This document shows positions 1 through 8,363 of a stretch of 64,000 bases of DNA, one piece after another. The position numbers were made by a program, and so were the translations under genes. The first letter of the stretch is position 1, and every line of letters starts with the position of its first letter. This DNA comes from Actinomycetes bacterium (lineage in GTDB: Bacteria > Actinomycetota > Acidimicrobiia > Acidimicrobiales > RAAP-2). Under the pieces are notes generated by a model that worked only from the letters and a program-made list of their open reading frames with translations, was not told the DNA's origin and ran no database searches. The stretch covers positions 292,386 through 356,385 of the forward strand of contig JAJYBR010000001.1 in NCBI GenBank assembly GCA_021778895.1, in the 5' to 3' direction.

Positions 1-879
1 GAGGCCCACGGGATTGGCGACGCCGCGCAGGAACTCGACGTGCGCCCCGTCGAGCTGCCGGGTGCGGTCGCCGATCCACAGCAGGTGCGCCGAGCAGTCG
101 TACCACTCTCCCGTCAGGGAGTCCTGGCGCGTCAGGGCCTGCTCGTAGGGCAGGATCAGCGCCTCGTGGCTGGTGTAGAAGTCGACGCCCTGCAGGGCCG
201 CGTCGTCGTGCAGGTCGATGCCGCACGCGCGCATGAAGGCCAGGGCGCGCTCGATCTCGTCGGCCACCACGGCGTAGCGCTGGCCCTCGGGCGAGCTGGC
301 GACGAACTCCTGGTTCCAGGTGTGGACGCGCGAGAGCGCCGCGAAGCCCCCGGTGGTGAAGGCGCGCAGGAGGTTGAGGGTCGCGACGGACTGGTGGTAG
401 GCGGCGAGCAGGCGCTCGGGATCCGGGCGGCGCGCCGACTCGGTGAACTCGTCGGAGTTGACGATGTGCCCGCGGAAGGACGCCAGGCGCACGCCGTCGC
501 GCTCCTCGAAGTCCTCCGAGCGCGGCTTGGCGAACTGCCCGGCGATCCGGCCGACCTTGATCACCGGGACGCCGGCGGCGTAGGTGAGGGCCACCGCCAT
601 CTGCAAGATGACCTTCAGCTTGTCGCGGATGGCGTTGGCCGACGCCTCCTCGAAGGACTCGGCGCAGTCGCCGGCCTGGAGCAGGAAGGCGCGCCGGTTC
701 GCGACGTCCGACAGGTGCTGCTGGAGCCGCCGCGCCTCACCGGCGAAGACCAGCGGCGGCTTGGCGGCGAGCTCGCGCTCGACCCGTGCGAGATGATCGA
801 GATCAGGCCAGGTCGGACTCTGGTGGACCGTCCGTCCGCGCCACGAGTCGAGCGACCACTCCCGTGCCGACGACTCCAT
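1..879 (-). CDS. aroG: Class II (type II) 3-deoxy-7-phosphoheptulonate synthase, N-terminal part, cut by window edge
   Basis: The enzyme condenses phosphoenolpyruvate and erythrose-4-phosphate in the first step of the shikimate pathway. The reading frame is open for 293 codons from an ATG at 879-877 to base 1, where it leaves the window. It reads [13 protein letters not shown], then [14 protein letters not shown] with the metal-binding cysteine at residue 72, then [14 protein letters not shown], and ends in GVANPVGL. These are typical of the plant/mycobacterial type II family, not the E. coli AroFGH type. The family is about 450 residues, so roughly a third is missing. It is divergent from nadD, with the 76-bp gap 880-955 holding both promoters. 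The family call is strong; the symbol follows mycobacterial usage. Confidence 0.93.
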   Translation of the reverse strand, partial: MESSAREWSLDSWRGRTVHQSPTWPDLDHLARVERELAAKPPLVFAGEARRLQQHLSDVANRRAFLLQAGDCAESFEEASANAIRDKLKVILQMAVALTYAAGVPVIKVGRIAGQFAKPRSEDFEERDGVRLASFRGHIVNSDEFTESARRPDPERLLAAYHQSVATLNLLRAFTTGGFAALSRVHTWNQEFVASSPEGQRYAVVADEIERALAFMRACGIDLHDDAALQGVDFYTSHEALILPYEQALTRQDSLTGEWYDCSAHLLWIGDRTRQLDGAHVEFLRGVANPVGL

Positions 880-955
880 CCCGCCAGCCTAAGCGGTGCG
901 CGTGCCGGGCTCCGGCGCCCCGGGCCGGGGCGTCGCGCGCCGTTAGGCTCTCGGC

Positions 956-1525
956 GTGACCCTGCGGCGCGTGGGCCTCTTCGGGGGCACCTTCGATCCC
1001 CCTCACTTCGGGCACGTCGCCGCCGTGCGCGCCGCCGTGCGCACCCACCGCTTCAACCAGATCGAGGTGGCGGTGGCCGGCGACCCCTACCAGAAGGTGG
1101 CCCGCGGCTACGTCCGGCCCGCGGCGGTCCGCCTGGCCATGGCGCGGGCGGCCTTCGCCGAGATCGATCACGTCATCGTGTCGGACCGCGAGGTGCGGCG
1201 CCAGGGCCCGTCCTACACCGTCGACTCGGTCCGCGAGCTCCTGGCCAGCGTCGACGAGGTCGACCTGATCATCGGGGCGGATCTCGTCCCCGATCTGGAG
1301 GGATGGCACGAATCCGACCAGCTCCGCGCCATGGTGCGCGTGGGGGTGGTCCCGCGTCCGGGCGCGCGCCTCGAGCTCCCCGCGGGGTGGGTGGGATACG
1401 AGATTCCCATGGATCCCGTCGACCTGTCCAGCAGCTTCGTGCGCTCGCTGACCCCGGATCGCGAGGACCTGGACATCTACGTCCCGCTGGCCGTTATTCC
1501 GCTCTTCCAGGCCACCAGCGGCTAA
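956..1525 (+). CDS. nadD: Nicotinate-nucleotide adenylyltransferase
   Basis: This enzyme adenylates nicotinate mononucleotide in NAD synthesis. The 189-residue product starts at GTG 956 and carries the nucleotidyltransferase signature GGTFDPPHFGH at residues 10-20. A degenerate SxSxxR site (DLSSSFVR) near residue 156 fits the C-terminal ATP-binding motif. Length matches the family. It is followed by a small membrane-protein gene and then rsfS, the usual company of nadD in bacteria. Function is inferred from motifs and context, and both agree. Confidence 0.93.
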   Translation: MTLRRVGLFGGTFDPPHFGHVAAVRAAVRTHRFNQIEVAVAGDPYQKVARGYVRPAAVRLAMARAAFAEIDHVIVSDREVRRQGPSYTVDSVRELLASVDEVDLIIGADLVPDLEGWHESDQLRAMVRVGVVPRPGARLELPAGWVGYEIPMDPVDLSSSFVRSLTPDREDLDIYVPLAVIPLFQATSG

Positions 1526-1537
1526 GGTGCTGGCGTC

Positions 1538-1711
1538 ATGGCGGTACGGCACTTTGAGGCAGCGCCCTGGTCGGGACGCATCGTGGAAGCCGTGCCCGCT
1601 CCTCCGCGGCGACTCGTGCGACGGACCCGGACTCGATGGGCCGTCACGGGGTTCGCGCTGGTGAGCGTGCCCTTCCTCGCGGCGCTGGCGGTGCTCGGGG
1701 TGGCCCGCTGA
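1538..1711 (+). CDS. Small single-pass membrane protein (57 aa), function unknown
   Basis: An ATG at 1538 opens a 57-codon frame ending in TGA at 1709-1711. The first 36 residues are basic and proline-rich (APPRRLVRRTRTRWA). Residues about 37-56 form one hydrophobic helix (VTGFALVSVPFLAALAVLG), predicting a positive-inside membrane anchor. It lies 12 bp after nadD and 29 bp before rsfS on the same strand, so it is probably cotranscribed. I recognise no family. The coding call rests on the clean helix, the position-fitting size and the lack of another explanation for the gap. Confidence 0.55.
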   Translation: MAVRHFEAAPWSGRIVEAVPAPPRRLVRRTRTRWAVTGFALVSVPFLAALAVLGVAR

Positions 1712-1740
1712 GCGGCCCGGCGCTGCAGCGCCCGCGCGAG

Positions 1741-2112
1741 ATGGCCATGGGGTACGCAGCAGCCGTGGTGGCGGCCGCCCTCGCGGGGGCCGAGGAGAAG
1801 GCGGGCGAGGATCCCGCGGCTCTCGACGTCTCACAGCTGACGTCGGCCTTCGACGTGCTGGTCATCGTCTCGGGCCGTTCGGATCGCCAGGTCCGCACCA
1901 TCGCCGAGGAGATCGAGCGCATCGTGGCGCGCGACGCCGGCGTCTCTCCGGTCCGGGTGGAGGGTGTCGCTGGGGGCGAGTGGATCGCCCTCGACTACGT
2001 GGACGTCATCGTGCACGTCTTCCAGGACGAGGCACGGGACTACTACGACCTCGAGCACCTTTGGAGCGCCGCCCCGGCCTTTGCGACAGCCGCCCTACGC
2101 GTTGAGCAGTGA
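1741..2112 (+). CDS. rsfS: Ribosomal silencing factor RsfS (Iojap/DUF143 family)
   Basis: RsfS binds ribosomal protein L14 and blocks joining of the ribosomal subunits under starvation. The 123-residue product has the family core: LDVSQLTSAFDVLVIVSGRSDRQV, then EWIALDYVDVIVHVFQDEARDYYDLEHLW, which is the conserved D-Y-D/V-H-F segment near the C-terminus. ATG 1741 is chosen because the frame upstream has no credible start; ATG 1747 is an alternative. It follows nadD, as in many genomes. Its last 18 bases overlap the 3' end of the convergent lipoprotein gene. Confidence 0.93.
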   Translation: MAMGYAAAVVAAALAGAEEKAGEDPAALDVSQLTSAFDVLVIVSGRSDRQVRTIAEEIERIVARDAGVSPVRVEGVAGGEWIALDYVDVIVHVFQDEARDYYDLEHLWSAAPAFATAALRVEQ

Positions 2113-2673
2113 CTGGTAGTCGCGCGCCGTCGCGATCACGACCGGCGGCCCGGTGGGCCGGGGCACGCGCAGGGGGGTTCCGTTGACGAGGATCTTCACG
2201 CCACTGGTCGCCCCGACGGCGAACGCCGTCAGCGTCAGCTGTCCCATGATCATCTCGATGCGGTGCCGGCGCAGTCCGGTGAAGGGCTGGGCCAGGTCGA
2301 TGTAGCCCAAGTGGTGGACGATCACCGCTTGGAGGATCGTGAGGTCGGCGGGCAGGTCCGAGGTGTAGCCACCTTCGGTCTCGATGGCGGTCGGACCCAG
2401 GGCGAGCTCACGCAGGACGGACAGGAGCGTCGGCGGGCGCGGGACGATCCGGCTCGAAGCCGACAGGTGGCCGGTCGCGTCGACGATGTACACGGGCTGT
2501 GTGATGAACACGACGTGGCCGTTGTTGGTGCCCGGGATCGTGTGACCGAGGAGGCCGAGTGGCACTGCGTGCGGGGCGATGGCCGAGGGTTTCTTCGTCG
2601 TGGGAACGAGCGTGCAGCCCGCGAGGGCCAGAGCGGCACCGGTCACCGCGGCGATCGAGGTGAGGCGCCTCAT
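2095..2673 (-). CDS. LpqB-like GerMN-domain lipoprotein
   Basis: The 192-residue product starts MRRLTSIAAVTGAALALAGC, a lipoprotein signal peptide with lipobox LAGC and lipidated Cys20. The rest resembles a GerMN domain (LSVLRELALGPT, YIDLAQPFTGL, IEMIMGQLTLTAFAV). It is the third gene of an mtrA-mtrB-X operon, the place taken by lpqB in mycobacteria. Its ATG overlaps the stop of the kinase gene (ATGA at 2673-2670). It is far shorter than mycobacterial LpqB, which adds a second GerMN-like part and a beta-propeller; only one GerMN domain is present here. It presumably modulates the sensor kinase from the outer face of the membrane. Confidence 0.82.
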   Translation of the reverse strand: MRRLTSIAAVTGAALALAGCTLVPTTKKPSAIAPHAVPLGLLGHTIPGTNNGHVVFITQPVYIVDATGHLSASSRIVPRPPTLLSVLRELALGPTAIETEGGYTSDLPADLTILQAVIVHHLGYIDLAQPFTGLRRHRIEMIMGQLTLTAFAVGATSGVKILVNGTPLRVPRPTGPPVVIATARDYQSLLNA

Positions 2674-4061
2674 GCCGTCACCTCGACGTGGGTGGGCAGG
2701 ACGATGCGCACGCGCGCCCCACCCTCGGGGCTGTCCATGATCGCCACCGAGCCCCTGAGCGTCGTGACGTGGTCGCGCACCAGGGCCAGACCGAGCCCGG
2801 TGCCGTGGGCGATGCCGCGCGCGTGAGCCGCCCGGCCCCGGAAGAAGCGGTCGAAGACCCGGTCGCGCTCCTCGGCGGGCACGCCGGGTCCGGCGTCGTC
2901 GACGTCGATGACGACGACGCCAGCGTCGGAGTGGATGCGCACCGCCGTCACCCCGTGGGCGTAGCGCTGGGCGTTCGACATCAGGTTGGCCATCACGCGC
3001 TCGAAGCGCCGCCGGTCGACCGCCACCTCGTCGGTGCGCGAGGCCGGTTCGACGTCGATGGACGGGACCGGGACCCCGAGGCGCTGCGCGGCGCTCCTCG
3101 TGGCCTGGCGGACCAGCTCGGCCACGGGCACGGTCTCGAGATCCGGGGACGACGCGCCCGCGTCCGAGCGGGCCATCTCGAGCAGGTCGTCGATCAGGGT
3201 CTGGAAGATGGCCAGGTCGGCACTGAGGAGATCCAGGCTGGCGCGTCCACTCGTCGAGAGCTCGTCGCGGTGCTGCTGGAGGACCGAGGTGGTCGTGGCC
3301 AGCGTGGTCAGGGGCGAGCGCAGCTCGTGGCTCACGTCGCTGGCGAAACGGGCATCGCGCTCCAGGCGGTCGGCCAGACGCGACACCATCCCGTTGAACG
3401 ACTCGGTCAGCTGCTGGATCTCCCGGTCCGGCCGGGTCAGATCCAGGCGGGTGGTGAGATCGCCCTCGGCGATCGCGGCCGCGGCCGACGAGACGCGCTG
3501 GAGCGGTCGCACGGTGCGGCGGGCGACCCAGAGTCCACCGGCCAGACCCACGAAGGTCGTCACCAGCGCCCCGAGCCCGAGCACCGTCACCAGCGTGCGC
3601 AGGGTGTCGTTCAGCCGGCCGAGGTGGAAGACCTCGAACACCTGCGTCTCGACGGCGGGGATGGGCACGCCGACCACGAAGATGAGCCGGCCGTTGCGCT
3701 GCAGGGTCTGCGAGACGACGTGCCCCTGGTCCACGAGCCGGATGATCGTCGAGGTGACGTCGGTGGTGGCCGCGCCGTGGCTCTTGGAGAGCCACTGGTG
3801 GTGGGTGTGGACCAGGACGCTGGAGTTGGTCGCCTGCTCGATCGCGTTGAGCTGGTTGGCCAGGTCCGGGGGAGAGGTGTAGAGCGTGCTGCGGATGAGG
3901 GCGGCATTGACGAAGCTCTGGCGCAGGTCGGTCTGCTGCTGGTTGGAGACCAGGACGCGCTCGAAGGCCACGTAGGTCAGCACGGCGAACAGCGAGCTGA
4001 GCAGCAGGGCACCCACGGCGAACGTGGCCAGCAGGCGCAGACGCAGGCTTCGCCGACGCAT
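2670..4061 (-). CDS. mtrB: Sensor histidine kinase, MtrB-like
   Basis: A 463-residue membrane kinase. Residues about 11-33 form the first membrane helix; an extracytoplasmic sensor region of about 120 residues follows; a second helix lies near 157-180 and runs into a HAMP linker. The H-box FASDVSHELRSPLTT holds the phospho-accepting His245. The ATPase domain shows NLMSNAQRYA (N-box), DVDDAGPGVP (G1) and GTGLGLALV (G2). It lies directly downstream of an MtrA-like regulator, with start and stop codons touching, and upstream of a GerMN lipoprotein. This is the actinobacterial MtrAB system for cell wall and division control. The symbol rests on synteny as well as sequence. Confidence 0.9.
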   Translation of the reverse strand: MRRRSLRLRLLATFAVGALLLSSLFAVLTYVAFERVLVSNQQQTDLRQSFVNAALIRSTLYTSPPDLANQLNAIEQATNSSVLVHTHHQWLSKSHGAATTDVTSTIIRLVDQGHVVSQTLQRNGRLIFVVGVPIPAVETQVFEVFHLGRLNDTLRTLVTVLGLGALVTTFVGLAGGLWVARRTVRPLQRVSSAAAAIAEGDLTTRLDLTRPDREIQQLTESFNGMVSRLADRLERDARFASDVSHELRSPLTTLATTTSVLQQHRDELSTSGRASLDLLSADLAIFQTLIDDLLEMARSDAGASSPDLETVPVAELVRQATRSAAQRLGVPVPSIDVEPASRTDEVAVDRRRFERVMANLMSNAQRYAHGVTAVRIHSDAGVVVIDVDDAGPGVPAEERDRVFDRFFRGRAAHARGIAHGTGLGLALVRDHVTTLRGSVAIMDSPEGGARVRIVLPTHVEVTA

Positions 4062-4735
4062 CAGCGGACCAGCTTGTACCCCGACCCGCGCACGGTGACC
4101 AGGAAGGTCGGATTGGACGGGTCGGGCTCGATCTTCGTGCGCAGCCGGCGAATGTGGACGTCGACCAGCCGGCTGTCGCCGAAGTAGTCGTAACCCCAGA
4201 CGCGCTCGAGGAGGTCCTCACGGCTGAGCACGCGCCCGTCGGCCTGCGCCAGGTCCACCAGGAGGCGGAACTCGGTCGATGTCAGGTGCATCTCGGAGCC
4301 GTCATCGTGACGCACGACCCCCTCGTCGGGCAGGACCTGCAGCACGCCGAGGCGGAACGGCCCCATGCTGCGGTCGCTGCGGCGGCGCAGGTGCGCCCGG
4401 ACGCGCGCCAGGAGCTCCTCGGGGACGAAGGGCTTGGTGACGTAGTCGTCAGCCCCGGACTCCAGGCCGCGAACCACGTCGGCCGTCTCGTCACGGGCCG
4501 AGACGATCACGATGGGCAGGTCGCTCTGATCGCGCAGCTGCTGGCAGGTCTCGAAGCCGGACATGCCCGGCAGCATCACGTCGACGACCGCCAGGTCGGC
4601 GGCAGCGCTCGCGAACATCGCGAGGCCCTCCTCGCCCGAGGCCGCGTCGTCGACGATGAACTGCGCCCCTTCGAACATGAGGCGTAGGGCGGCGCGAATG
4701 TGGTCGTCGTCCTCTACCAGCAGGATTCGCGGCAC
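4061..4735 (-). CDS. mtrA: Two-component response regulator, OmpR/PhoB class, MtrA-like
   Basis: The 224-residue regulator has a receiver domain with acidic pocket EDDD (8-11), phospho-acceptor Asp52 (VVDVMLPG) and Lys101 (VTKPF). The C-terminal winged helix contains SREDLLERVWGYDYFGDSRLVDVHIRRLR and ends in TVRGSGYKLVR. The DYFGDSRLVDVHIRRLR recognition region closely recalls mycobacterial MtrA. It heads the operon mtrA-mtrB-GerMN lipoprotein and is divergent from xerC across a 69-bp gap that should hold its promoter. The role is inferred as regulation of cell envelope and division genes. Confidence 0.92.
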   Translation of the reverse strand: MPRILLVEDDDHIRAALRLMFEGAQFIVDDAASGEEGLAMFASAAADLAVVDVMLPGMSGFETCQQLRDQSDLPIVIVSARDETADVVRGLESGADDYVTKPFVPEELLARVRAHLRRRSDRSMGPFRLGVLQVLPDEGVVRHDDGSEMHLTSTEFRLLVDLAQADGRVLSREDLLERVWGYDYFGDSRLVDVHIRRLRTKIEPDPSNPTFLVTVRGSGYKLVR

Positions 4736-4804
4736 GGGCCTCCTCGATCGCTTTCACACTACCGAGAGTCCTGGCGCAGGCCGAGCCCTGAGTAGCGTGG
4801 TGAC

Positions 4805-5698
4805 GTGGAGGACGCCACGGCTCCGGCCGGTGGGGGATGGTCGCTCGAGGCGTTTGACGCGTGGCTGGCGGCGCGGGACCTGGCCAGCGCCACGCGGCGG
4901 GCTTACCGTCGCGACCTGGACGCCTTCGTCACGTGGTCGAAGGCCCCGGATCCCTCCTTCGTCACTGCTCGGGTGCTGCGCGCACACCTCGTCGATCTCA
5001 CCGAGGCCGGACGCCAGCGATCGACCATCGCGCGCCGCCGGGCGGCGCTGCGGGCCTACTTCGCGTGGCTCACCGAGCGCGGGGTTCTGCGTAGTGACCC
5101 GGCCAGTCACCTGCTGGCGCCCCGGCCACCGGCCCGGCTGCCCGTGGTCGTCGCACACGAGCAGCTGGCTGCCCTCCTGGACGAGGACTGGGGGGACGAC
5201 GAGTGGGCCATCCTCGACCGGGCCGTCTGCGAGGTGCTCTACGGGGCAGGCTTGCGGGTGAGCGAGCTGTGCGACCTCGACCGCGGCAGCGTGGACTGGG
5301 CGCGCGGCACCCTGCGCGTGCGGGGCAAGGGGAGGAAGGAGCGGGTCGTGCCCCTGCACCACCGGGGCCTCGAGTCGGTCCGGTCGTGGATCGACGACGC
5401 CCGCGACGACGTGGCGGACCCCGAGCTCGCTGGAGACGCCCTCTTCGTGAACCACCGCGGGCGGCGCCTCGGTCCCCGCGACGTGCGGCGGATCCTGGAC
5501 CGGCGCGCGGCGAGCGGCCACGTCTACCCGCACGCCCTGCGCCACACCTACGCGACGCACCTCCTCGAGGGGGGTGCCGACCTGCGCCACGTCCAAGAGC
5601 TGCTGGGCCACGCCAGTCTCGCGACGACCCAGCTCTACACCCACGTGACCAAGACGCGGCTCCAGACCATCCATCGCCAGACGCACCCCCGCGGCTGA
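4805..5698 (+). CDS. xerC: Tyrosine recombinase XerC
   Basis: This site-specific recombinase resolves chromosome dimers at dif with XerD. The product has 297 residues. The N-terminal SAM-like core-binding domain covers about 10-95. The catalytic domain shows all expected residues: Arg in GAGLRVSEL, Lys in [11 protein letters not shown], HxxR in [13 protein letters not shown], His in [11 protein letters not shown] and the nucleophile Tyr in LYTHV. The start is GTG 4805. Position just upstream of rpsB is where actinobacteria usually keep xerC, which favours XerC over XerD. It is not linked to any mobile element here. Confidence 0.88.
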   Translation: MEDATAPAGGGWSLEAFDAWLAARDLASATRRAYRRDLDAFVTWSKAPDPSFVTARVLRAHLVDLTEAGRQRSTIARRRAALRAYFAWLTERGVLRSDPASHLLAPRPPARLPVVVAHEQLAALLDEDWGDDEWAILDRAVCEVLYGAGLRVSELCDLDRGSVDWARGTLRVRGKGRKERVVPLHHRGLESVRSWIDDARDDVADPELAGDALFVNHRGRRLGPRDVRRILDRRAASGHVYPHALRHTYATHLLEGGADLRHVQELLGHASLATTQLYTHVTKTRLQTIHRQTHPRG

Positions 5699-5716
5699 GT
5701 CGACTAGCATGGTCAG

Positions 5717-5737
5717 GCCCTCCCGCGGTGGGAGGGC
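5717..5737 (+). terminator. Hairpin between xerC and rpsB
   Basis: GCCCTCCC (5717-5724) and GGGAGGGC (5730-5737) form a perfect 8-bp stem with a 5-nt loop. It begins 18 bases after the xerC stop and 80 bases before rpsB. There is no T-run after it, so it may be a weak terminator, an RNA-stability hairpin, or part of the rpsB leader. Confidence 0.45.
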
Positions 5738-5817
5738 ATGGACAACGGGCCGAAGGGAATCGGACGGTCGCCGCTCGCGGCGCTCCCTCGGTCAGCAACC
5801 GGACGAAAGGACGACGC

Positions 5818-6828
5818 GTGGCACTGGTCACCTTGCAGGAGCTGCTGGACGCGGGGGTGCACTTCGGGCACCAGACCCGCCGCTGGAACCCCAAGATGCG
5901 TCGTTTCATCCTGGGTGAGCGCAACGGCATCTACCTGATCGACCTGCGCAAGACGCTCACGGGCATCGAGGCCAGCTACGGCTTCGTGCGCGAGCTGGTC
6001 TCCCAGGGCGGAACGGTGCTCTTCGTGGGGACCAAGAAGCAGAGCCAGGGACCCATTGCCGACTACGCGCAGGCGTGCGGCATGCCCTACGTGAACCAGC
6101 GCTGGTTGGGCGGCATGCTGACCAACTTCGCCACCGTGCACGGGCGCGTGCGCCGCATGAGCGAGCTGCGCGCGATGCAGCGCGCCGGGGACTTCGACAG
6201 CATGCCCAAGCGCGAGGCGCTGCGCCACGCCCGCGAGCTCGAGAAGCTCGACCGGAACCTCGGCGGCATCGCGGCCCTGGAACGGGTTCCTGACGCCATC
6301 TTCGTGATCGACACCAAGAAGGAGCAGATCGCGGTCACCGAGGCGCGCAAGCTGGGCGTCCCCGTGGTGGCGGTCGTGGACACCAACTGCGACCCCGACG
6401 TGATCGACTTCGTGATCCCGGGCAACGACGACGCGATCCGCGCCGGCGCCCTGATGGCACGGCTGGTGGCCGAGGCAGTCGTCGAGGGCCGCTACGTGCG
6501 CCAGAACCGGGTGAGCGCGACGCGCGCGGCCCAAGCCGCTGCCGAGTCGGCCCCCGCATCGAGCGAGTCGGCCAAGGTCGTCGCCGAGGTACCGGTGCCC
6601 AGTGAGGAGACCGGAGAGGCCGAGGCGCCCGAGGCGCCGGTGGCCACCGAAACGGCTGTCGCCACCGAGACGGCGGAGGTCGCCGAGACGGCGGAGGTCG
6701 CCGAGGCCGTTGCTGCAGCCCCCGCATCGAGCGAGTCGGCCGAGGTCGTCGCCGAGGTACCGGTGCCCAGTGAGGAGACCGGAGAGGCCGAGGCGCCCGA
6801 GGCGCCGGTGGCCACCGAGGCCGAGTAG
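5818..6828 (+). CDS. rpsB: 30S ribosomal protein S2 with long acidic C-terminal tail
   Basis: The first ~235 residues are a normal S2: [62 protein letters not shown] 5818 is the start, with GGACGAAAGGACG upstream. The protein reaches 336 residues because of a tail rich in Ala, Glu, Val and Pro after residue ~240. The tail contains two almost identical copies of a 33-residue block (see the repeat entry). Actinobacterial S2 proteins often have short A/E-rich tails, but this one is enlarged. It is followed 30 bp later by tsf, the universal rpsB-tsf pair. Confidence 0.97.
   Translation: MALVTLQELLDAGVHFGHQTRRWNPKMRRFILGERNGIYLIDLRKTLTGIEASYGFVRELVSQGGTVLFVGTKKQSQGPIADYAQACGMPYVNQRWLGGMLTNFATVHGRVRRMSELRAMQRAGDFDSMPKREALRHARELEKLDRNLGGIAALERVPDAIFVIDTKKEQIAVTEARKLGVPVVAVVDTNCDPDVIDFVIPGNDDAIRAGALMARLVAEAVVEGRYVRQNRVSATRAAQAAAESAPASSESAKVVAEVPVPSEETGEAEAPEAPVATETAVATETAEVAETAEVAEAVAAAPASSESAEVVAEVPVPSEETGEAEAPEAPVATEAE
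6550..6650 (+). repeat. Direct repeat, copy 1, in the rpsB tail
   Basis: This 101-bp block matches 6718-6818 with a single base difference (AAGGTC here, GAGGTC there), at a spacing of 168 bp and in the same reading frame. It codes [17 protein letters not shown] and onwards. Between the copies lie short tandem repeats of GCGGAGGTCGCCGAGAC. Confidence 0.9.
6718..6818 (+). repeat. Direct repeat, copy 2, in the rpsB tail
   Basis: Second copy of the 101-bp block at 6550-6650, differing at one base. The near identity even at third codon positions shows a recent duplication rather than convergent amino-acid bias. Confidence 0.9.
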
Positions 6829-6858
6829 CAGAGTTCGGGATTCCCAAAGGAGAGACAG

Positions 6859-7650
6859 GTGGCAATCACCGCCAAGGATGTCCAGGCCCTGCGCCAGTCG
6901 ACGGGCGTGGGCATGATGGATGCCAAACGCGCCCTCGAGGCCAGCGAGGGAGACTTCGAGGCAGCCACGCAGTGGCTGCGCGTCCAGGGCTTGGCGTCGG
7001 CCGCCAAGCGGGCCGACCGCGTGGCCGGTGAGGGCGCCGTCGCGGTGGTGCGCGACGGGTCGGCGGCCGCCATCGTCGAGCTGCGCTGCGAGACGGACTT
7101 CGTCGCCAAGTCGGACGCCTTCGTGGCGCTGGCCGACGAGATGGCCACCCAGGTGGCCGCGCACGGGGAGGCCGCACTCGACGAGTTCCGCGATCGCCTT
7201 GAGCAGATGCTCACCTCGTTGAAGGAGAACATCTCGGTCGGGCGCGTCGTGCGGCTGACCGCGGGGCCCGACGAGCTGATCGAGACCTACCTGCACCAGC
7301 AGTCGGGGCGCGGGGTGAATGCGGTGGCGGTCGTCGTCGCGGGCTCGACGTCCGAGGCGGTCCACGAGCTGGCCGTCCACATCGCCTTCGCGCGTCCGCA
7401 GTACGTGACGCGCGACGAGGTGCCCGCCGACCTGGTCGCGGCCGAACGCGCCACCGTCGAGGAGATCTCGCGGCACGAGGGCAAGCCGGAGGCCGCCTTG
7501 CCCAAGATCGTCGAGGGCCGCCTCAACGCCTGGTTCAAGGATCGGGTGCTCCTGGAGCAGTCCTACGTCCGCGACGAGAAGATGTCCGTCGAGCAGTTCC
7601 TGCACGGCGCCTCAGTGCGGGCGTTCGCCCAGGTGGTGGTCGGGGCCTGA
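6859..7650 (+). CDS. tsf: Translation elongation factor Ts
   Basis: EF-Ts exchanges GDP for GTP on EF-Tu. The 263-residue product starts at GTG 6859 with AAAGGAGAG in front. It opens with the UBA-like N-terminal domain VQALRQSTGVGMMDAKRALEASEGDFEAATQWL and continues with the Tu-interaction signature ELRCETDFVAKSDAF. The length is slightly short for the family but all core segments are present. It lies between rpsB and pyrH in the conserved rpsB-tsf-pyrH-frr order. Confidence 0.96.
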   Translation: MAITAKDVQALRQSTGVGMMDAKRALEASEGDFEAATQWLRVQGLASAAKRADRVAGEGAVAVVRDGSAAAIVELRCETDFVAKSDAFVALADEMATQVAAHGEAALDEFRDRLEQMLTSLKENISVGRVVRLTAGPDELIETYLHQQSGRGVNAVAVVVAGSTSEAVHELAVHIAFARPQYVTRDEVPADLVAAERATVEEISRHEGKPEAALPKIVEGRLNAWFKDRVLLEQSYVRDEKMSVEQFLHGASVRAFAQVVVGA

Positions 7651-7652
7651 GC

Positions 7653-8363
7653 ATGCGCCGGCTCGTGCTCAAGATGTCGGGCGAGGCGCTGGCGTCGGCG
7701 GCCAGCGACGAGACCATCGACGCGACGACGGTCGACTTCCTGGCCCGCGAGATCGCTGCGGCGATGGACCGTGGCGGCCTGGAGCTGGCGGTCGTCGTGG
7801 GCGGCGGCAACATCTGGCGGGGCGCGACGGGCGCCATGGCCGGGATGAACCGGGCGAACTCCGACCTCATGGGGATGCTGGGCACCGTGATCAACGCCCT
7901 GGCGCTCCAGGACGCGATCGAGAGCCACGGCCGGCCCACGCGCGTCATGTCGGCGATCGGGATGGACCAGGTGGCCGAGCCCTACATCCGGCGGCGGGCG
8001 GTGCGCCACCTCGAGAAGGGGCGCGTCGTCATCTTCGCGGCGGGCATGGGCAACCCCTACTTCACGACCGACACGCCGGCCGCGCAGCGCGCCGCCGAGA
8101 TCGAGGCCGACCTCGTGCTCAAGGGCACGCACGGTGGCGTCGACGGCGTCTACGACATGGATCCACGACAGCACCCCGAGGCGCAGCGTTTCACGGAGAT
8201 CTCCTTCGACGAGATCATCGCGCGCGAGCTGCGGGTGATGGACCTGACGGCGATCACCTTCTGCAAGGACAACAACCTGCCCATTCGGGTTTTCGACCTG
8301 ATGAAGGCCGGCAACCTGGGTCACGTGCTTGACGGTGACGCTATCGGTACGCTGGTGAGGTGA
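7653..8363 (+). CDS. pyrH: UMP kinase
   Basis: PyrH phosphorylates UMP to UDP. The 236-residue amino-acid-kinase-fold protein begins LVLKMSGEALA (phosphate loop), then VVVGGGNIWRG, and has the UMP-binding FAAGMGNPYFTTDTPAAQRA and the ATP-site region KGTHGGVDGVYDMDPR. ATG 7653 follows the tsf stop by 2 bases. The stop TGA (8361-8363) overlaps the frr start, so the two are probably translationally coupled. Confidence 0.96.
   Translation: MRRLVLKMSGEALASAASDETIDATTVDFLAREIAAAMDRGGLELAVVVGGGNIWRGATGAMAGMNRANSDLMGMLGTVINALALQDAIESHGRPTRVMSAIGMDQVAEPYIRRRAVRHLEKGRVVIFAAGMGNPYFTTDTPAAQRAAEIEADLVLKGTHGGVDGVYDMDPRQHPEAQRFTEISFDEIIARELRVMDLTAITFCKDNNLPIRVFDLMKAGNLGHVLDGDAIGTLVR

Noticed and set aside
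40..1557. 505-codon plus-strand frame
   Set aside because: It runs antisense to the DAHP synthase gene and out of frame through nadD, both of which have clear family motifs.
4805..5698. XerC-type recombinase as sign of a mobile element
   Set aside because: It is the housekeeping recombinase at its usual place next to rpsB, with no attachment repeats or phage genes.
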